From Lachnospiraceae bacterium (GTDB taxonomy: Bacteria; Bacillota; Clostridia; Lachnospirales; Lachnospiraceae), in the NCBI GenBank assembly GCA_015258065.1, contig JABZIZ010000013.1:1-64000 (forward strand): 64,000 nt of DNA, given 5' to 3'. This document shows positions 51,435 to 59,400 of the stretch, piece after piece (within the stretch, counting starts at the first letter, position 1; every line of letters starts with the position of its first letter). The position numbers were made by a program, and so were the translations under genes. The notes beneath the pieces were generated by a model. The model had not been told where the DNA came from, searched no databases, and saw nothing but the letters and a program-made list of their open reading frames with translations.

Positions 51435-52412
51435 ATGTCATTTTCAGAGGAAGTCAAACAGGAGCTGATCGGCAAGCTTCCCGCCTCCCGCCATTGTCAG
51501 CTGTCGGCAGCAGTGGCGCTGCTTCATCACTGCGGGCTGGTGCAGGAGATAGAAGGGGAGCCTGTGCTCTACCTGCGTACAGACCGCAGAGAGCAGGCAC
51601 AAAAGCTCTTTACAATATTGAGAAAAACTCTTAGAATAGAGAGAGATTTTTCAAGAGAAGAAGAAAAACTAAGAGTTCGGGGACGCATTTACTTTAGGGC
51701 AGGAATCGCATCGCAGGATATGAGAAGAATCCTGACCGCACTGGAAGAAACACGGGATTCCACAGGGGCGGAGCCTGCTGCTTTCAACGGGAAGATCTGC
51801 TGTAAACGCACTTATTTGCGAGAAACATTCTTATGCATTGGTTCTGTATCTGATCCTAAGAAGGGTTATCATCTGGAATTCGACTGCGCTTCTGAGGAAC
51901 AGACTTTTTTTTTACGGAAACTGATGGAAAGCTTTGATATTCATGCGAAAACTTTAAAGCGCAAGAGATATCAGGTGGTTTATATCAAAGAGGGAGAGGA
52001 AATTGCGGCCTTACTGAATGTGATGGAAGCGCATGTTTCTCTGATGGCCTTTGAAAATATGCGGATTTACCGCGATATGCGGAATGCAGTCAACAGAAAG
52101 GTGAATTGTGAAGCGGCCAATATCTCCAAGACGGCCAGGACCGCCGCCATTCAGGTGGAGAAGATCAGACAGCTGGAGGAAAGAGGGCGGTTAAAGTCGT
52201 TAGAAGAAGGATTAAGGGAGGCGGCAGAAGCCAGGCTTCGGTATCCGGAAGCCTCTTTAAAGAATCTGGCGGCGTTAATGGACCCGCCGATCGGAAAATC
52301 GGGAATGAATCACCGTTTACAGAAGTTGATGATGCTTGCAGAAGAAAATGCTGAGAATGGGGAGGATGCCGACAAAGGATTGCCACGCATCATAGAGCAG
52401 AAAAAGGACTAG
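51435..52412 (+). CDS. whiA: WhiA-family DNA-binding protein
   Basis: A 325-residue protein with an N-terminal LAGLIDADG-homing-endonuclease-like domain (MSFSEEVKQELIGKLPASRH, FLCIGSVSDPKKGYHLEF) and a C-terminal helix-turn-helix (EARLRYPEASLKNLAALMDP, GKSGMNHRLQKLMMLAE). In actinobacteria it controls sporulation division genes, and in Bacillus it affects division and fatty acid composition. An in-frame start at 51372 is possible, but 51435 matches the family N-terminus. Third gene of the conserved rapZ-whiA-crh block. Confidence 0.95.
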   Translation: MSFSEEVKQELIGKLPASRHCQLSAAVALLHHCGLVQEIEGEPVLYLRTDRREQAQKLFTILRKTLRIERDFSREEEKLRVRGRIYFRAGIASQDMRRILTALEETRDSTGAEPAAFNGKICCKRTYLRETFLCIGSVSDPKKGYHLEFDCASEEQTFFLRKLMESFDIHAKTLKRKRYQVVYIKEGEEIAALLNVMEAHVSLMAFENMRIYRDMRNAVNRKVNCEAANISKTARTAAIQVEKIRQLEERGRLKSLEEGLREAAEARLRYPEASLKNLAALMDPPIGKSGMNHRLQKLMMLAEENAENGEDADKGLPRIIEQKKD

Positions 52413-52428
52413 AAGGAGAGGATGAATG

Positions 52429-52695
52429 ATGGAAAAACAATCGATTCAGGTGGAGATCAGCGGAGAACTGGGTGCGAGAACAATCGCAGAGATGGTTCAA
52501 ATCGCTAGTAAATACGAGAGTTCCATGCACATTGAATTCAAAGAGCTGACGGTGAATGCCAAGAGCATCATGGGAATGATGTCCCTCCACATTGAAAACG
52601 GAGACGAGCTGACGGTGGTTGCCGAAGGCGCGGATGAAGCAGATGCACTTGCGGATTTGGGAGATTATATCCGGGGGAAAAATGCATTCGCATGA
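52429..52695 (+). CDS. crh: Crh-like HPr-fold protein lacking His15
   Basis: An 88-residue HPr-fold protein. Counting from the ATG at 52429, the active-site loop reads GELGARTIAE: Gly15 replaces the His15 that accepts phosphate from Enzyme I. Ser46 is present in VNAKSIMGMMSLHI, the HPr kinase target. Bacillus Crh likewise lacks His15 (Gln there), is phosphorylated only on Ser46 and acts as CcpA co-regulator; its gene follows whiA (yvcL), as here. The inference is a dedicated catabolite-signalling protein rather than a PTS carrier. An extra ATG at 52426 precedes it; AAGGAGAGG is the ribosome site. Its stop overlaps the next start. Confidence 0.85.
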   Translation: MEKQSIQVEISGELGARTIAEMVQIASKYESSMHIEFKELTVNAKSIMGMMSLHIENGDELTVVAEGADEADALADLGDYIRGKNAFA

Positions 52696-53582
52696 ATGAC
52701 AGGAAATTGCTCTTTATCTACAACACGCATGCAGGCAGGGAGAGAATCAGTTCCCAGCTGGCGGATGTGATTGATGTATTTACGAAGCACGGTTATCTGG
52801 TCAGCGCTTATCCTACACAAAGAGCGGGAGATGCCAGAACCGCCGTACAGGAGAGGGAAGAGGGGTATTCTCTTGTTGTTTGCAGCGGTGGAGACGGCAC
52901 GCTGGACGAGGTCGTGTCCGGGATGATGGAATCCCTGGAACAGTTGCCGATCGGGATGATTCCCGCCGGAAGCACCAACGATTTTTGCCAGAGCATCGGC
53001 ATTCCGACAGATCTGGTAGAAGCGGCGAAAGTCGCAGTTTCCGGTCGAAGTTTTCACTGTGACGTGGGGATTCTGAATCAGTCCTACTTTGTTTATGTGG
53101 CAGGATTCGGATTGTTTACGGACGTCTCTTATCAGACACCGCAGGACATGAAGAACCTTCTGGGGCGTGCGGCCTATTTATTGGAAGGGATCAAGAAACT
53201 TTCGGATGTCGGTAGCTATCATTTGAAGATTTCCTACCAAGATCGGATCATTGAGGACGATTTTATTTATGGAATGGTAACCAACTCTCTGTCTGTGGGA
53301 GGGCTGAAGAACATCACAGGAGAGATGGTGGAATTCAACGACGGTCTGTTTGAAGTGACGCTGATCAAATACCCGAAGAACATGATCGAACTGTCGACGA
53401 TCATCACCATGCTGTTAGGGCGGGATGTCGATAATGAATATATCTTCCATTTCAAAACGGCGCAGCTTACGGTAGACAGTCGAAAGAAGGTTGCCTGGAC
53501 GCTGGACGGAGAATTCGGGGGTTCCTATAAGCACACGGAGATTATGGTAAAACGGGAGGGAGTCATCATCCGGATTCCATAG
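52692..53582 (+). CDS. Diacylglycerol kinase/lipid kinase family protein
   Basis: A 296-residue protein of the DagK/YegS/BmrU family. The ATP-binding region carries VVCSGGDGTLDEVVSGM (about residues 63-79) and MIPAGSTNDFCQSIG (about 94-108). The C-terminal beta-sandwich has GMVTNSLSVGGLKNI and VAWTLDGEFGG. Members phosphorylate diacylglycerol or related lipids, recycling them to phosphatidate. The substrate here is unknown. The ATG overlaps the crh-like stop (ATGA), and two strong hairpins follow, so it ends the uvrC-to-lipid-kinase run. Confidence 0.9.
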   Translation: MNDRKLLFIYNTHAGRERISSQLADVIDVFTKHGYLVSAYPTQRAGDARTAVQEREEGYSLVVCSGGDGTLDEVVSGMMESLEQLPIGMIPAGSTNDFCQSIGIPTDLVEAAKVAVSGRSFHCDVGILNQSYFVYVAGFGLFTDVSYQTPQDMKNLLGRAAYLLEGIKKLSDVGSYHLKISYQDRIIEDDFIYGMVTNSLSVGGLKNITGEMVEFNDGLFEVTLIKYPKNMIELSTIITMLLGRDVDNEYIFHFKTAQLTVDSRKKVAWTLDGEFGGSYKHTEIMVKREGVIIRIP

Positions 53583-53648
53583 CTTTGCGTAAGAGTCGGA
53601 ACACCCGGAAGAGGATGTCGTGTTCCAATTAACAAGCTGTTCATATCT

Positions 53649-53699
53649 ATGTCAAAAAAACGTTACCTCGCCATCGTTTTTTTGACATTCTTTTTTTTT
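53649..53699 (+). terminator. Strong terminator of the hprK-lipid kinase operon
   Basis: A perfect 14-bp stem (53649-53662 with 53675-53688, containing seven A paired to seven T), a 12-base loop and a run of nine T at 53691-53699. Confidence 0.92.
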
Positions 53700-53752
53700 A
53701 TGATAGGTCTTGTACAGGAGCTGAAACATGCAACAAACTTTTTCATAATAAG

Positions 53753-53779
53753 TGCCGGATAAACAGAGTTTATCCGGCA
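53753..53779 (-). terminator. Hairpin downstream of the cyclophilin gene
   Basis: A perfect 11-bp stem (tgccggataaa 53753-53763 with tttatccggca 53769-53779) and a 5-base loop. It lies 47 bases past the minus-strand cyclophilin stop. The T run is weak on both strands. Confidence 0.6.
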
Positions 53780-53825
53780 TCCTCCCTTTTCAGGCCCTTT
53801 CACGAATGCGCCGGGAAATCAGAAA

Positions 53826-54353
53826 TCAAGCCTGCATCGTCTCGGGCATCGGATAGTCTACTCCAAAGGTTTCGACCGTCACACTTTTCATCACCTGCGG
53901 AACTCTGGGACGATCGGAGAAATCCGTCTCAACGTTCGCAATCTTGTCAACGACATCCATTCCTTCCGTAATCTTGCCAAATGCGGCATATTCGCCGTCC
54001 AGATGAGGGGCATCTTTGTGCATGATAAAGAACTGGCTGCCTGCGGAGTCGGGTGCCATGGTGCGCGCCATGGACAGGACGCCCTCCGTGTGCTTCAAAT
54101 CATTTTGAAAACCGTTGGAGCGGAACTCTCCCCGGATGGCATACCCGGGGCCACCCATGCCGCTGTCGTCGGGGTCGCCCCCCTGCAACATGAAGCCGGG
54201 GATCACCCGGTGGAAGATCGTTCCGTTGTAAAAGCCCTTTTGAATGAGGGAAATGAAATTATGGACGGTGTTCGGTGCGATTTCCGGGTATAATTCCGCC
54301 TTCATCACATCGCCGTTTTCCATCGTAATCGTCACAATAGGATTCTGATCCAT
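53826..54353 (-). CDS. Cyclophilin-type peptidyl-prolyl isomerase
   Basis: A 175-residue cytoplasmic foldase. The cyclophilin core is intact: APNTVHNFISLIQKGFYNGT, FHRVIPGFMLQGGDPDDSG with the catalytic Arg and Gln, GVLSMARTMAPDSAGSQFFI and AAFGKITEGMDVVDKI. No signal peptide, so it acts in the cytoplasm like PpiB. The start has TAAGGAGG eight bases upstream. Transcribed alone, divergent from the HAD gene. Confidence 0.95.
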   Translation of the reverse strand: MDQNPIVTITMENGDVMKAELYPEIAPNTVHNFISLIQKGFYNGTIFHRVIPGFMLQGGDPDDSGMGGPGYAIRGEFRSNGFQNDLKHTEGVLSMARTMAPDSAGSQFFIMHKDAPHLDGEYAAFGKITEGMDVVDKIANVETDFSDRPRVPQVMKSVTVETFGVDYPMPETMQA

Positions 54354-54415
54354 TCTCTTGCCTCCTTAGCGGTAGTCTGTATCGTGGGGGTCAAATTTTT
54401 TGACACACATCTTAA

Positions 54416-54424
54416 AGTATAACA
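54416..54424 (-). promoter_or_regulatory. Extended -10 element for the cyclophilin gene
   Basis: On the minus strand TGT directly precedes TATACT (plus coordinates 54416-54421 for the hexamer). No good -35. An inverted repeat GTCAAA-ttt-TTTGAC lies just downstream (54390-54404) and could be an operator. Confidence 0.45.
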
Positions 54425-54586
54425 TGATACGAAAGTCAAACCTATCGGAAATTCGTTGCGGCTTGTTGGCAAAAAAAGTTTTTGATCTTCGGATACCACC
54501 TCTTTTGTGACGCACATTTCTGAAAATTGTGATAAGGTGGAGAAGGAAAAACGACAGGAGTAGGAAAGCTGACGGAGGAGGGCAAC

Positions 54587-55195
54587 ATGATTAAGAATAT
54601 CCTGTTTGATATGGGTGGCGTGCTGATTCATTTTGACAAGGAAATGTTTATGGACCGCTTGAAAATCTCGAAGGAGGATCGGGAGCTTCTGAGGAGAGAA
54701 GTGTTTCTCTCTTTTGAGTGGGCGATGATGGACAGAGGAACACTGACGGATTTAGAGGCGGCCGAGATTATGGCAGAGAGGGTTCCGGTCAGGTTAAGAG
54801 GCGCCGTACAGCAGCTGGTCGGGATGTGGGACCGGCCGATCGAGCCTGTCGATGGCATGGCACAACTCGTGAAGGAACTCAAGGAGCGGAATTATCGCAT
54901 TCTCCTCTTGTCCAATGCCAGTTGCAGGCACCCGGATTATTGGAAACGAATCCCGGGACATGAATATTTTGATGATCGCATGATCAGCTATGAGGTCAAG
55001 GTAGTCAAGCCGCAGCCGGAGATTTATCTCATGGCTTATGCGAAATTTCACATTCGGCCGAGAGAGACGGTTTTCATTGACGATCTCCCGATGAATGTCG
55101 AGGCGGGCATTTATACGGGGATGCACGGAATTGTCTTTCATGGGGACGTGACAGAATTAAGAAGCAAACTGAAAGAACTGGGCGTGGAGATTTAA
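54587..55195 (+). CDS. HAD-superfamily phosphatase (YihX-like)
   Basis: A 202-residue haloacid-dehalogenase-like hydrolase. Motif I is ILFDMGGVL (nucleophile Asp8; the second acidic position is Gly, as in the FDxGGV subgroup), motif II LLLSNAS, motif III Lys in VKVVKPQPEIY and motif IV FIDDLPMNVEAG. The helical cap lies at about residues 15-85. Related YihX proteins release glucose from alpha-glucose 1-phosphate, but the substrate cannot be told. The start has GGAGGAGGGCAAC. Confidence 0.88.
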   Translation: MIKNILFDMGGVLIHFDKEMFMDRLKISKEDRELLRREVFLSFEWAMMDRGTLTDLEAAEIMAERVPVRLRGAVQQLVGMWDRPIEPVDGMAQLVKELKERNYRILLLSNASCRHPDYWKRIPGHEYFDDRMISYEVKVVKPQPEIYLMAYAKFHIRPRETVFIDDLPMNVEAGIYTGMHGIVFHGDVTELRSKLKELGVEI

Positions 55196-55199
55196 GTGG

Positions 55200-56255
55200 A
55201 TGGAGAAGGAAACGTTCACGGAAGATTCTTCCGTGCGGAAAAGTCTCACCGTGGTTTTTGTTTTAAGTACACAGGACGAGAAGGTGCAGGCGCAGTGCCA
55301 TCGGGCTGTGAAACATTTGCAGGAACACGGAATCCGGTCGGAAATCCGGACGGAAGAGGATGCGATCAGGATGATAGGCGGGCTTCACGAAGAAGCGGGA
55401 GCACAGCGAAATGCCAGGGAGATCGCAAAGAGGACGGAAGCGTTTCGTAAGACTCTTTTTTTATCGGATCGTAGCCAAATGCTTGAAAAGCTAAAGAAGG
55501 AGGGAGCCTGTGCCATTGCGCTTTCTCATGCGAAAAATCGGGCGGAAGCATTCTCCGGTATCTCATACATCTTTGCAGAGGTCGATGAGGTAGAAGCGGA
55601 TTCTTATGTGAAGGCTTATGAGAGGGAAGCGAATCTCCCGTGGCAGATCCTGGAGACGGAGCGGCTGCAGGTACGGGAAACCACGGTGCAGGACATCGAA
55701 GCGTTCTACCGGATCTATGCGGGAGCCTCCATCACCAGATTCATGGAGGGGCTGTTTCCGGATCCGCAGGATGAGAGGCGCTACACAGAGGATTATATCC
55801 GCAATGTATACGGGCTTCTGGGCTTCGGGGTCTGGACGGTGGTGGAAAAAGCAAGCGGAGAGATCATCGGACGCGCGGGCTTCTCCATCCGGAACGGATT
55901 CGAGGAGGTGGAGCTCGGCTTCCTGATCGGAGAGCCCTGGCAGAGGAAGGGTTATGCAAAGGAAGTCTGTCAGGCGATTCTGCAATACGGGAAGGAGGTG
56001 TTGGGCTTTTCCATGGTGATGGCACTGGTCAAAAAAGAGAATACCATTTCCATCCATCTGCTGCAGGAGCTTGGTTTTGTCGTCACGGAAGAAGTGGAGA
56101 TTGAAGAAAATATTTACGGAAACCGCTACCTGAGAGGGGAAGAGGAGGAGCAGACGAAACAGGCAAGCGGAACGGTCGCACTTACACCGGCGCACTTCGG
56201 GTCCTACCTCAAGATGAAGGTGCAACCGGACAAAGAGGGAGCCGAGGGGGATTGA
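55200..56255 (+). CDS. GNAT acetyltransferase with extra N-terminal domain
   Basis: A 351-residue protein. The C-terminal part (about residues 150-310) is a RimJ-type GNAT domain: LETERLQVRETTVQDIEAF, GFGVWTVVEKASGEIIGRAGF, EVELGFLIGEPWQRKGYAKE (acetyl-CoA pyrophosphate loop) and NTISIHLLQELGF. The first about 145 residues (LTVVFVLSTQDEKVQAQCHR, CAIALSHAKNRAEAF) form a separate domain I do not recognise. Five bases after the HAD stop, so probably co-transcribed. The substrate is unknown. Confidence 0.8.
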   Translation: MEKETFTEDSSVRKSLTVVFVLSTQDEKVQAQCHRAVKHLQEHGIRSEIRTEEDAIRMIGGLHEEAGAQRNAREIAKRTEAFRKTLFLSDRSQMLEKLKKEGACAIALSHAKNRAEAFSGISYIFAEVDEVEADSYVKAYEREANLPWQILETERLQVRETTVQDIEAFYRIYAGASITRFMEGLFPDPQDERRYTEDYIRNVYGLLGFGVWTVVEKASGEIIGRAGFSIRNGFEEVELGFLIGEPWQRKGYAKEVCQAILQYGKEVLGFSMVMALVKKENTISIHLLQELGFVVTEEVEIEENIYGNRYLRGEEEEQTKQASGTVALTPAHFGSYLKMKVQPDKEGAEGD

Positions 56256-56330
56256 TACGGGAGAGTAAGATTCCGGTGAGCGAGATCTGTTCCAGCCGGA
56301 GGCGGTTCAGGTGGCTCGCCCGAGGGAAAA

Positions 56331-56359
56331 TTCCCAAAATGGTTCAGAAATGCTATACT
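56331..56359 (+). promoter_or_regulatory. Promoter of aspS
   Basis: TTCCCA (56331-56336), a 17-base spacer ending in the extended TGC, and TATACT (56354-56359). The leader of about 120 bases holds a 13-bp tandem duplication (tgcctgatggcaa at 56407 and again at 56420, last base changed) but no T-box. Confidence 0.65.
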
Positions 56360-56488
56360 AAACTGGTTTATCATGATACGGGGTGCGGAAGATCCAACCT
56401 GCGTGCATGCCTGATGGCAATGCCTGATGGCAGGGCAAGGGTGTCTTCCGGCACATAGCTTTTGATGATCAGAAAAGGAGAACGGAGT

Positions 56489-58270
56489 ATGTCCTATAGA
56501 ACACATACCTGCGGGGAGCTGCGCCTGATGGATGCGGGCAAAAAAGTCCGCCTCGCCGGATGGATGGAAAATGTCCGGGAAGTGGGGGCGGGTCTTGCCT
56601 TCTTAGTGCTTAGAGATTTTTACGGAACGACGCAGGTGGTATTGGAATCGGAGGAACTGGTCAGGCAGGTCAGGGAGATCCACAAGGAATCCACGATTCA
56701 GGTAGACGGAGTCGTGCGCGAGCGATCTTCGAAAAATCCGAAGCTGGAAACCGGCGACATCGAGGTGGTGCCGGAGGCGGGCGGCATTCAGGTGCTGGGA
56801 GCCTGTCGTTTCCAGGAACTTCCTTTTGAGATCAACCACAGCAGGGAAGCGGATGAGACACAGCGGTTAAAATACAGATATCTGGATCTCCGCAATCCGG
56901 AGATGAAGAAAAATATTGTATTGAGATGTCAGGTCATTTCCGCTCTGCGGGAGGCCATGACTAGGCACGGTTTTCTGGAAATCACCACGCCGATTCTGAC
57001 GGCTTCCTCTCCGGAGGGAGCAAGGGATTATCTGGTGCCTGCCAGAAAGCATCCGGGTAAATTCTATGCGCTGCCACAGGCACCGCAGCAGTTCAAGCAG
57101 CTTTTGATGACGGCGGGCATCGACCGATACTTTCAGATCGCGCCCTGCTTCCGGGATGAAGATGCCAGGGGAGACAGGAGTCCGGGGGAATTCTACCAGC
57201 TGGATATGGAAATGGCCTTTGCCACGCAGGAGGATGTGTTCTCCGTTTGTGAGGAGGTGCTGCCACCGATTTTTGCCAAATTCGGGACTTATCACAGAGC
57301 TTCCGGTGCGCCTTTTAAGAGAATTCCCTACCTGGAGGCCATGGAAGTCTATGGCAGTGACAAACCGGATCTGCGCATTGATTTAACGGCAAAAGATGCA
57401 ACGGCGCTCCTCCGGGACTGCGGTTTTCCTCCCTTTGCGGAAGAAGGCGCTCAGATCAAGGCGGTCGTCATCTCCGACTTCCATGAAAGCCGGAAGATGA
57501 TCGAGAAAACCTGCGCGGACGTAGAGGTGCAGGCAGGAGCCAAACCCGCCTGGTTCCGTATCGACGAAAAGGGAGAAATTGTCGGAGGAATCGCCAAGTT
57601 TCTGCAGGAAAAGGCAGAGCTTGTGAAGCGAGAGCTGGAACTTGCCCCCAACACGCTGGTGGTTCTTTCTTCTGGAAAAAAACAACTGGCGCAGAAGGTG
57701 GCGGGTGTCGTCATTAAGTTGTTCGGGGCTGCTGTTCCCGGCCATATAGACAAGGAACAGTATGCGTTCTGCTGGATCGTGGATTTCCCGATGTATGAGA
57801 TCGGGGAAGAGTCCGGAGAGCTGGAATTTTGTCATAATCCGTTTTCCATGCCGGCGGGCGGGATGGATGTCCTTCTAAAAGCGGAGAGAGGAGAGATCGA
57901 CCCTCTGACGATCACGGCGGATCAATATGACATCGTCTGCAATGGGATCGAGCTTTCCAGCGGAGCAGTCAGAAATCATGATCCGGAAATCATGGTGAAG
58001 GCATTCGAAATGGTACGGCTGGGCGAAGAGGATGTCAAAAAGAAATTCCCTGCCATGTATCACGCCTTTTCCTATGGAGCGCCGCCTCATGCCGGGATTG
58101 CACCCGGAATCGACCGTATGGTGATGCTGCTTGCCGGAGAGTCTTCCATCCGGGAAATCATTCCGTTCCCGATGAACAAGAACGCACAGGATCTCATGAT
58201 GGGAGCTCCCGGAGAAGTAACGAAGAAACAGCTGGAGGAGCTGCATATCACCCTTTCAGAGGTGGAATGA
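56489..58270 (+). CDS. aspS: Aspartyl-tRNA synthetase
   Basis: A 593-residue class II synthetase that charges tRNA-Asp. The N-terminal OB-fold binds the anticodon (VRLAGWMENVREVGAGLAFL). Motif 2 is FRDEDARGDRSPGEFYQLDM (about residues 218-237), and motif 3 is GIAPGIDRMVML near the C-terminus. The bacterial GAD insertion lies between them (about 290-420), so this is the bacterial-type enzyme. The ATG at 56489 follows AAAAGGAGAAC; an in-frame ATG at 56462 is less likely. Single gene with promoter and terminator. Confidence 0.97.
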   Translation: MSYRTHTCGELRLMDAGKKVRLAGWMENVREVGAGLAFLVLRDFYGTTQVVLESEELVRQVREIHKESTIQVDGVVRERSSKNPKLETGDIEVVPEAGGIQVLGACRFQELPFEINHSREADETQRLKYRYLDLRNPEMKKNIVLRCQVISALREAMTRHGFLEITTPILTASSPEGARDYLVPARKHPGKFYALPQAPQQFKQLLMTAGIDRYFQIAPCFRDEDARGDRSPGEFYQLDMEMAFATQEDVFSVCEEVLPPIFAKFGTYHRASGAPFKRIPYLEAMEVYGSDKPDLRIDLTAKDATALLRDCGFPPFAEEGAQIKAVVISDFHESRKMIEKTCADVEVQAGAKPAWFRIDEKGEIVGGIAKFLQEKAELVKRELELAPNTLVVLSSGKKQLAQKVAGVVIKLFGAAVPGHIDKEQYAFCWIVDFPMYEIGEESGELEFCHNPFSMPAGGMDVLLKAERGEIDPLTITADQYDIVCNGIELSSGAVRNHDPEIMVKAFEMVRLGEEDVKKKFPAMYHAFSYGAPPHAGIAPGIDRMVMLLAGESSIREIIPFPMNKNAQDLMMGAPGEVTKKQLEELHITLSEVE

Positions 58271-58291
58271 TGCAATATTAGGACAAAAAAA

Positions 58292-58330
58292 CAGAGGATT
58301 CCCGGGAGCGGAATCCTCTGAAATTTTTTT
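58292..58330 (+). terminator. Rho-independent terminator of aspS
   Basis: A perfect 11-bp stem (cagaggattcc 58292-58302 with ggaatcctctg 58310-58320), a 7-base loop and seven T at 58324-58330. Confidence 0.92.
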
Positions 58331-58333
58331 GCG

Positions 58334-58459
58334 TCTTGTGCAAAAAGTCTAATGCGACCAGTCTTGTGCAAAAAGTCTAATGTGATCAGGCTTGTGCGAA
58401 AAGTCTAATGTGATCAGGCTTGTGCGAAAAGTCTAATGCGATCAGTCTTGTACGGAAAG
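58334..58459 (+). repeat. 28-bp tandem array between aspS and the flagellin-like gene
   Basis: Four contiguous units start at 58334, 58362, 58390 and 58418 (cttgtgc-a/g-aaaagtctaatg-y-gatcag), and a fifth diverged unit starts at 58446. There are no spacers, so this is not a CRISPR array. Confidence 0.92.
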
Positions 58460-58492
58460 TTCCGTATGAAAAAGGCTGTCTCCGGCGTGTAC

Positions 58493-59275
58493 CTAACCCA
58501 GGAGGTTCAGAGTGTGAATGCGCTTCGCATCCGCCTGTTTCTTCTGCATCTGGGTCTGCACCGCCTGCAAGAGCTGATTTTTCTTCATCCAGCCGGAGCG
58601 GTTGACCATGGTCTGCAGATCATCTTCCTTGTACGTCGCCAGATGGTTTTCGGACGAGAGACGATTGAAGGCAATCGCATGGTCTAAGTTGTTGCTTTCG
58701 GCGCCGTTTGTGCTCCTAAGAGAAGAAACCTTCTCCATGGCCTTATCAATGACCTTGGTGTCGACCTTTTTGGTAAAGTCGATCTCATCGATGCCAAGCG
58801 CTTTTAAGGTGGCATTTCCGGCAGAAACACTCTCCATCCTGCCGTTTCCGTCCGCTGCTACATCAAATTTCTGATGAGATCCGTCTAAAAGTTTGTTTTC
58901 GTTGAAGGAGGTGGAGGCCGCTATATCCGCAATGCCTTGTTTGTACTGCTCCACCTGATCCTGCATCACCTGACGGTCATCGGCATTATAAACAAAACTG
59001 TTGAGGGCCTTTACTGCCAATTCTCTGATTTTTTGCAGATAATCCTGAATGCCGTCAAGTGCCCCGTCGGAGATACGGGTTACACTCTGCGCCATCTCCA
59101 TATTCTCGGTGCCGGCATCGATGCCGCGAATCTCTCGCTCCGTCTTTTCACCGAAGGCGGATTCCACCGGATTCTTATAGATGCTGCTGGGATCTCTGGA
59201 ATAATAATATTGTCCGCTTACGCCTAATACGCCGCTCATTTTGTCTACCCCGTGCGCTTCAAGCACATCATCCAT
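58493..59275 (-). CDS. Flagellin-like protein, isolated
   Basis: About 260 residues (the start is uncertain: ATG at 59275 or 59239, neither with a good ribosome site; a TTG frame extends to 59317). The part RISDGALDGIQDYLQKIREL through NADDRQVMQDQVEQYKQGI and FNENKLLDGS is the flagellin D1/D0-like helix region. The C-terminal VSSLRSTNGAESNNLDHAI and NQLLQAVQTQMQKKQADAK match the C-terminal helices. The typical N-terminal start (MRINHN...) is missing, replaced by about 45 residues with Tyr/Ser. No flagellar gene is nearby. It may be a minor or diverged flagellin or a remnant. Confidence 0.75.
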   Translation of the reverse strand: MDDVLEAHGVDKMSGVLGVSGQYYYSRDPSSIYKNPVESAFGEKTEREIRGIDAGTENMEMAQSVTRISDGALDGIQDYLQKIRELAVKALNSFVYNADDRQVMQDQVEQYKQGIADIAASTSFNENKLLDGSHQKFDVAADGNGRMESVSAGNATLKALGIDEIDFTKKVDTKVIDKAMEKVSSLRSTNGAESNNLDHAIAFNRLSSENHLATYKEDDLQTMVNRSGWMKKNQLLQAVQTQMQKKQADAKRIHTLNLLG

Positions 59276-59400
59276 GGTTGTCAAGATGATACTATCATAA
59301 TTAAAAGAATAAATCAAATAAAATTAAAAATTATGATAATATAAGCGCCTGTTGCATCCAAATCCACGTCGGCTGATTGGTAGAAAAATGCCCTGCTTGT

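Noticed and set aside
56360..56488. T-box riboswitch in front of aspS
   Set aside because: The leader is only about 120 bases, lacks the AGGGTGGNACCGCG-type antiterminator sequence and has no terminator before the gene.
58334..58459. CRISPR array
   Set aside because: The 28-bp units are contiguous with no unique spacers, diverge from each other, and no cas gene is present.
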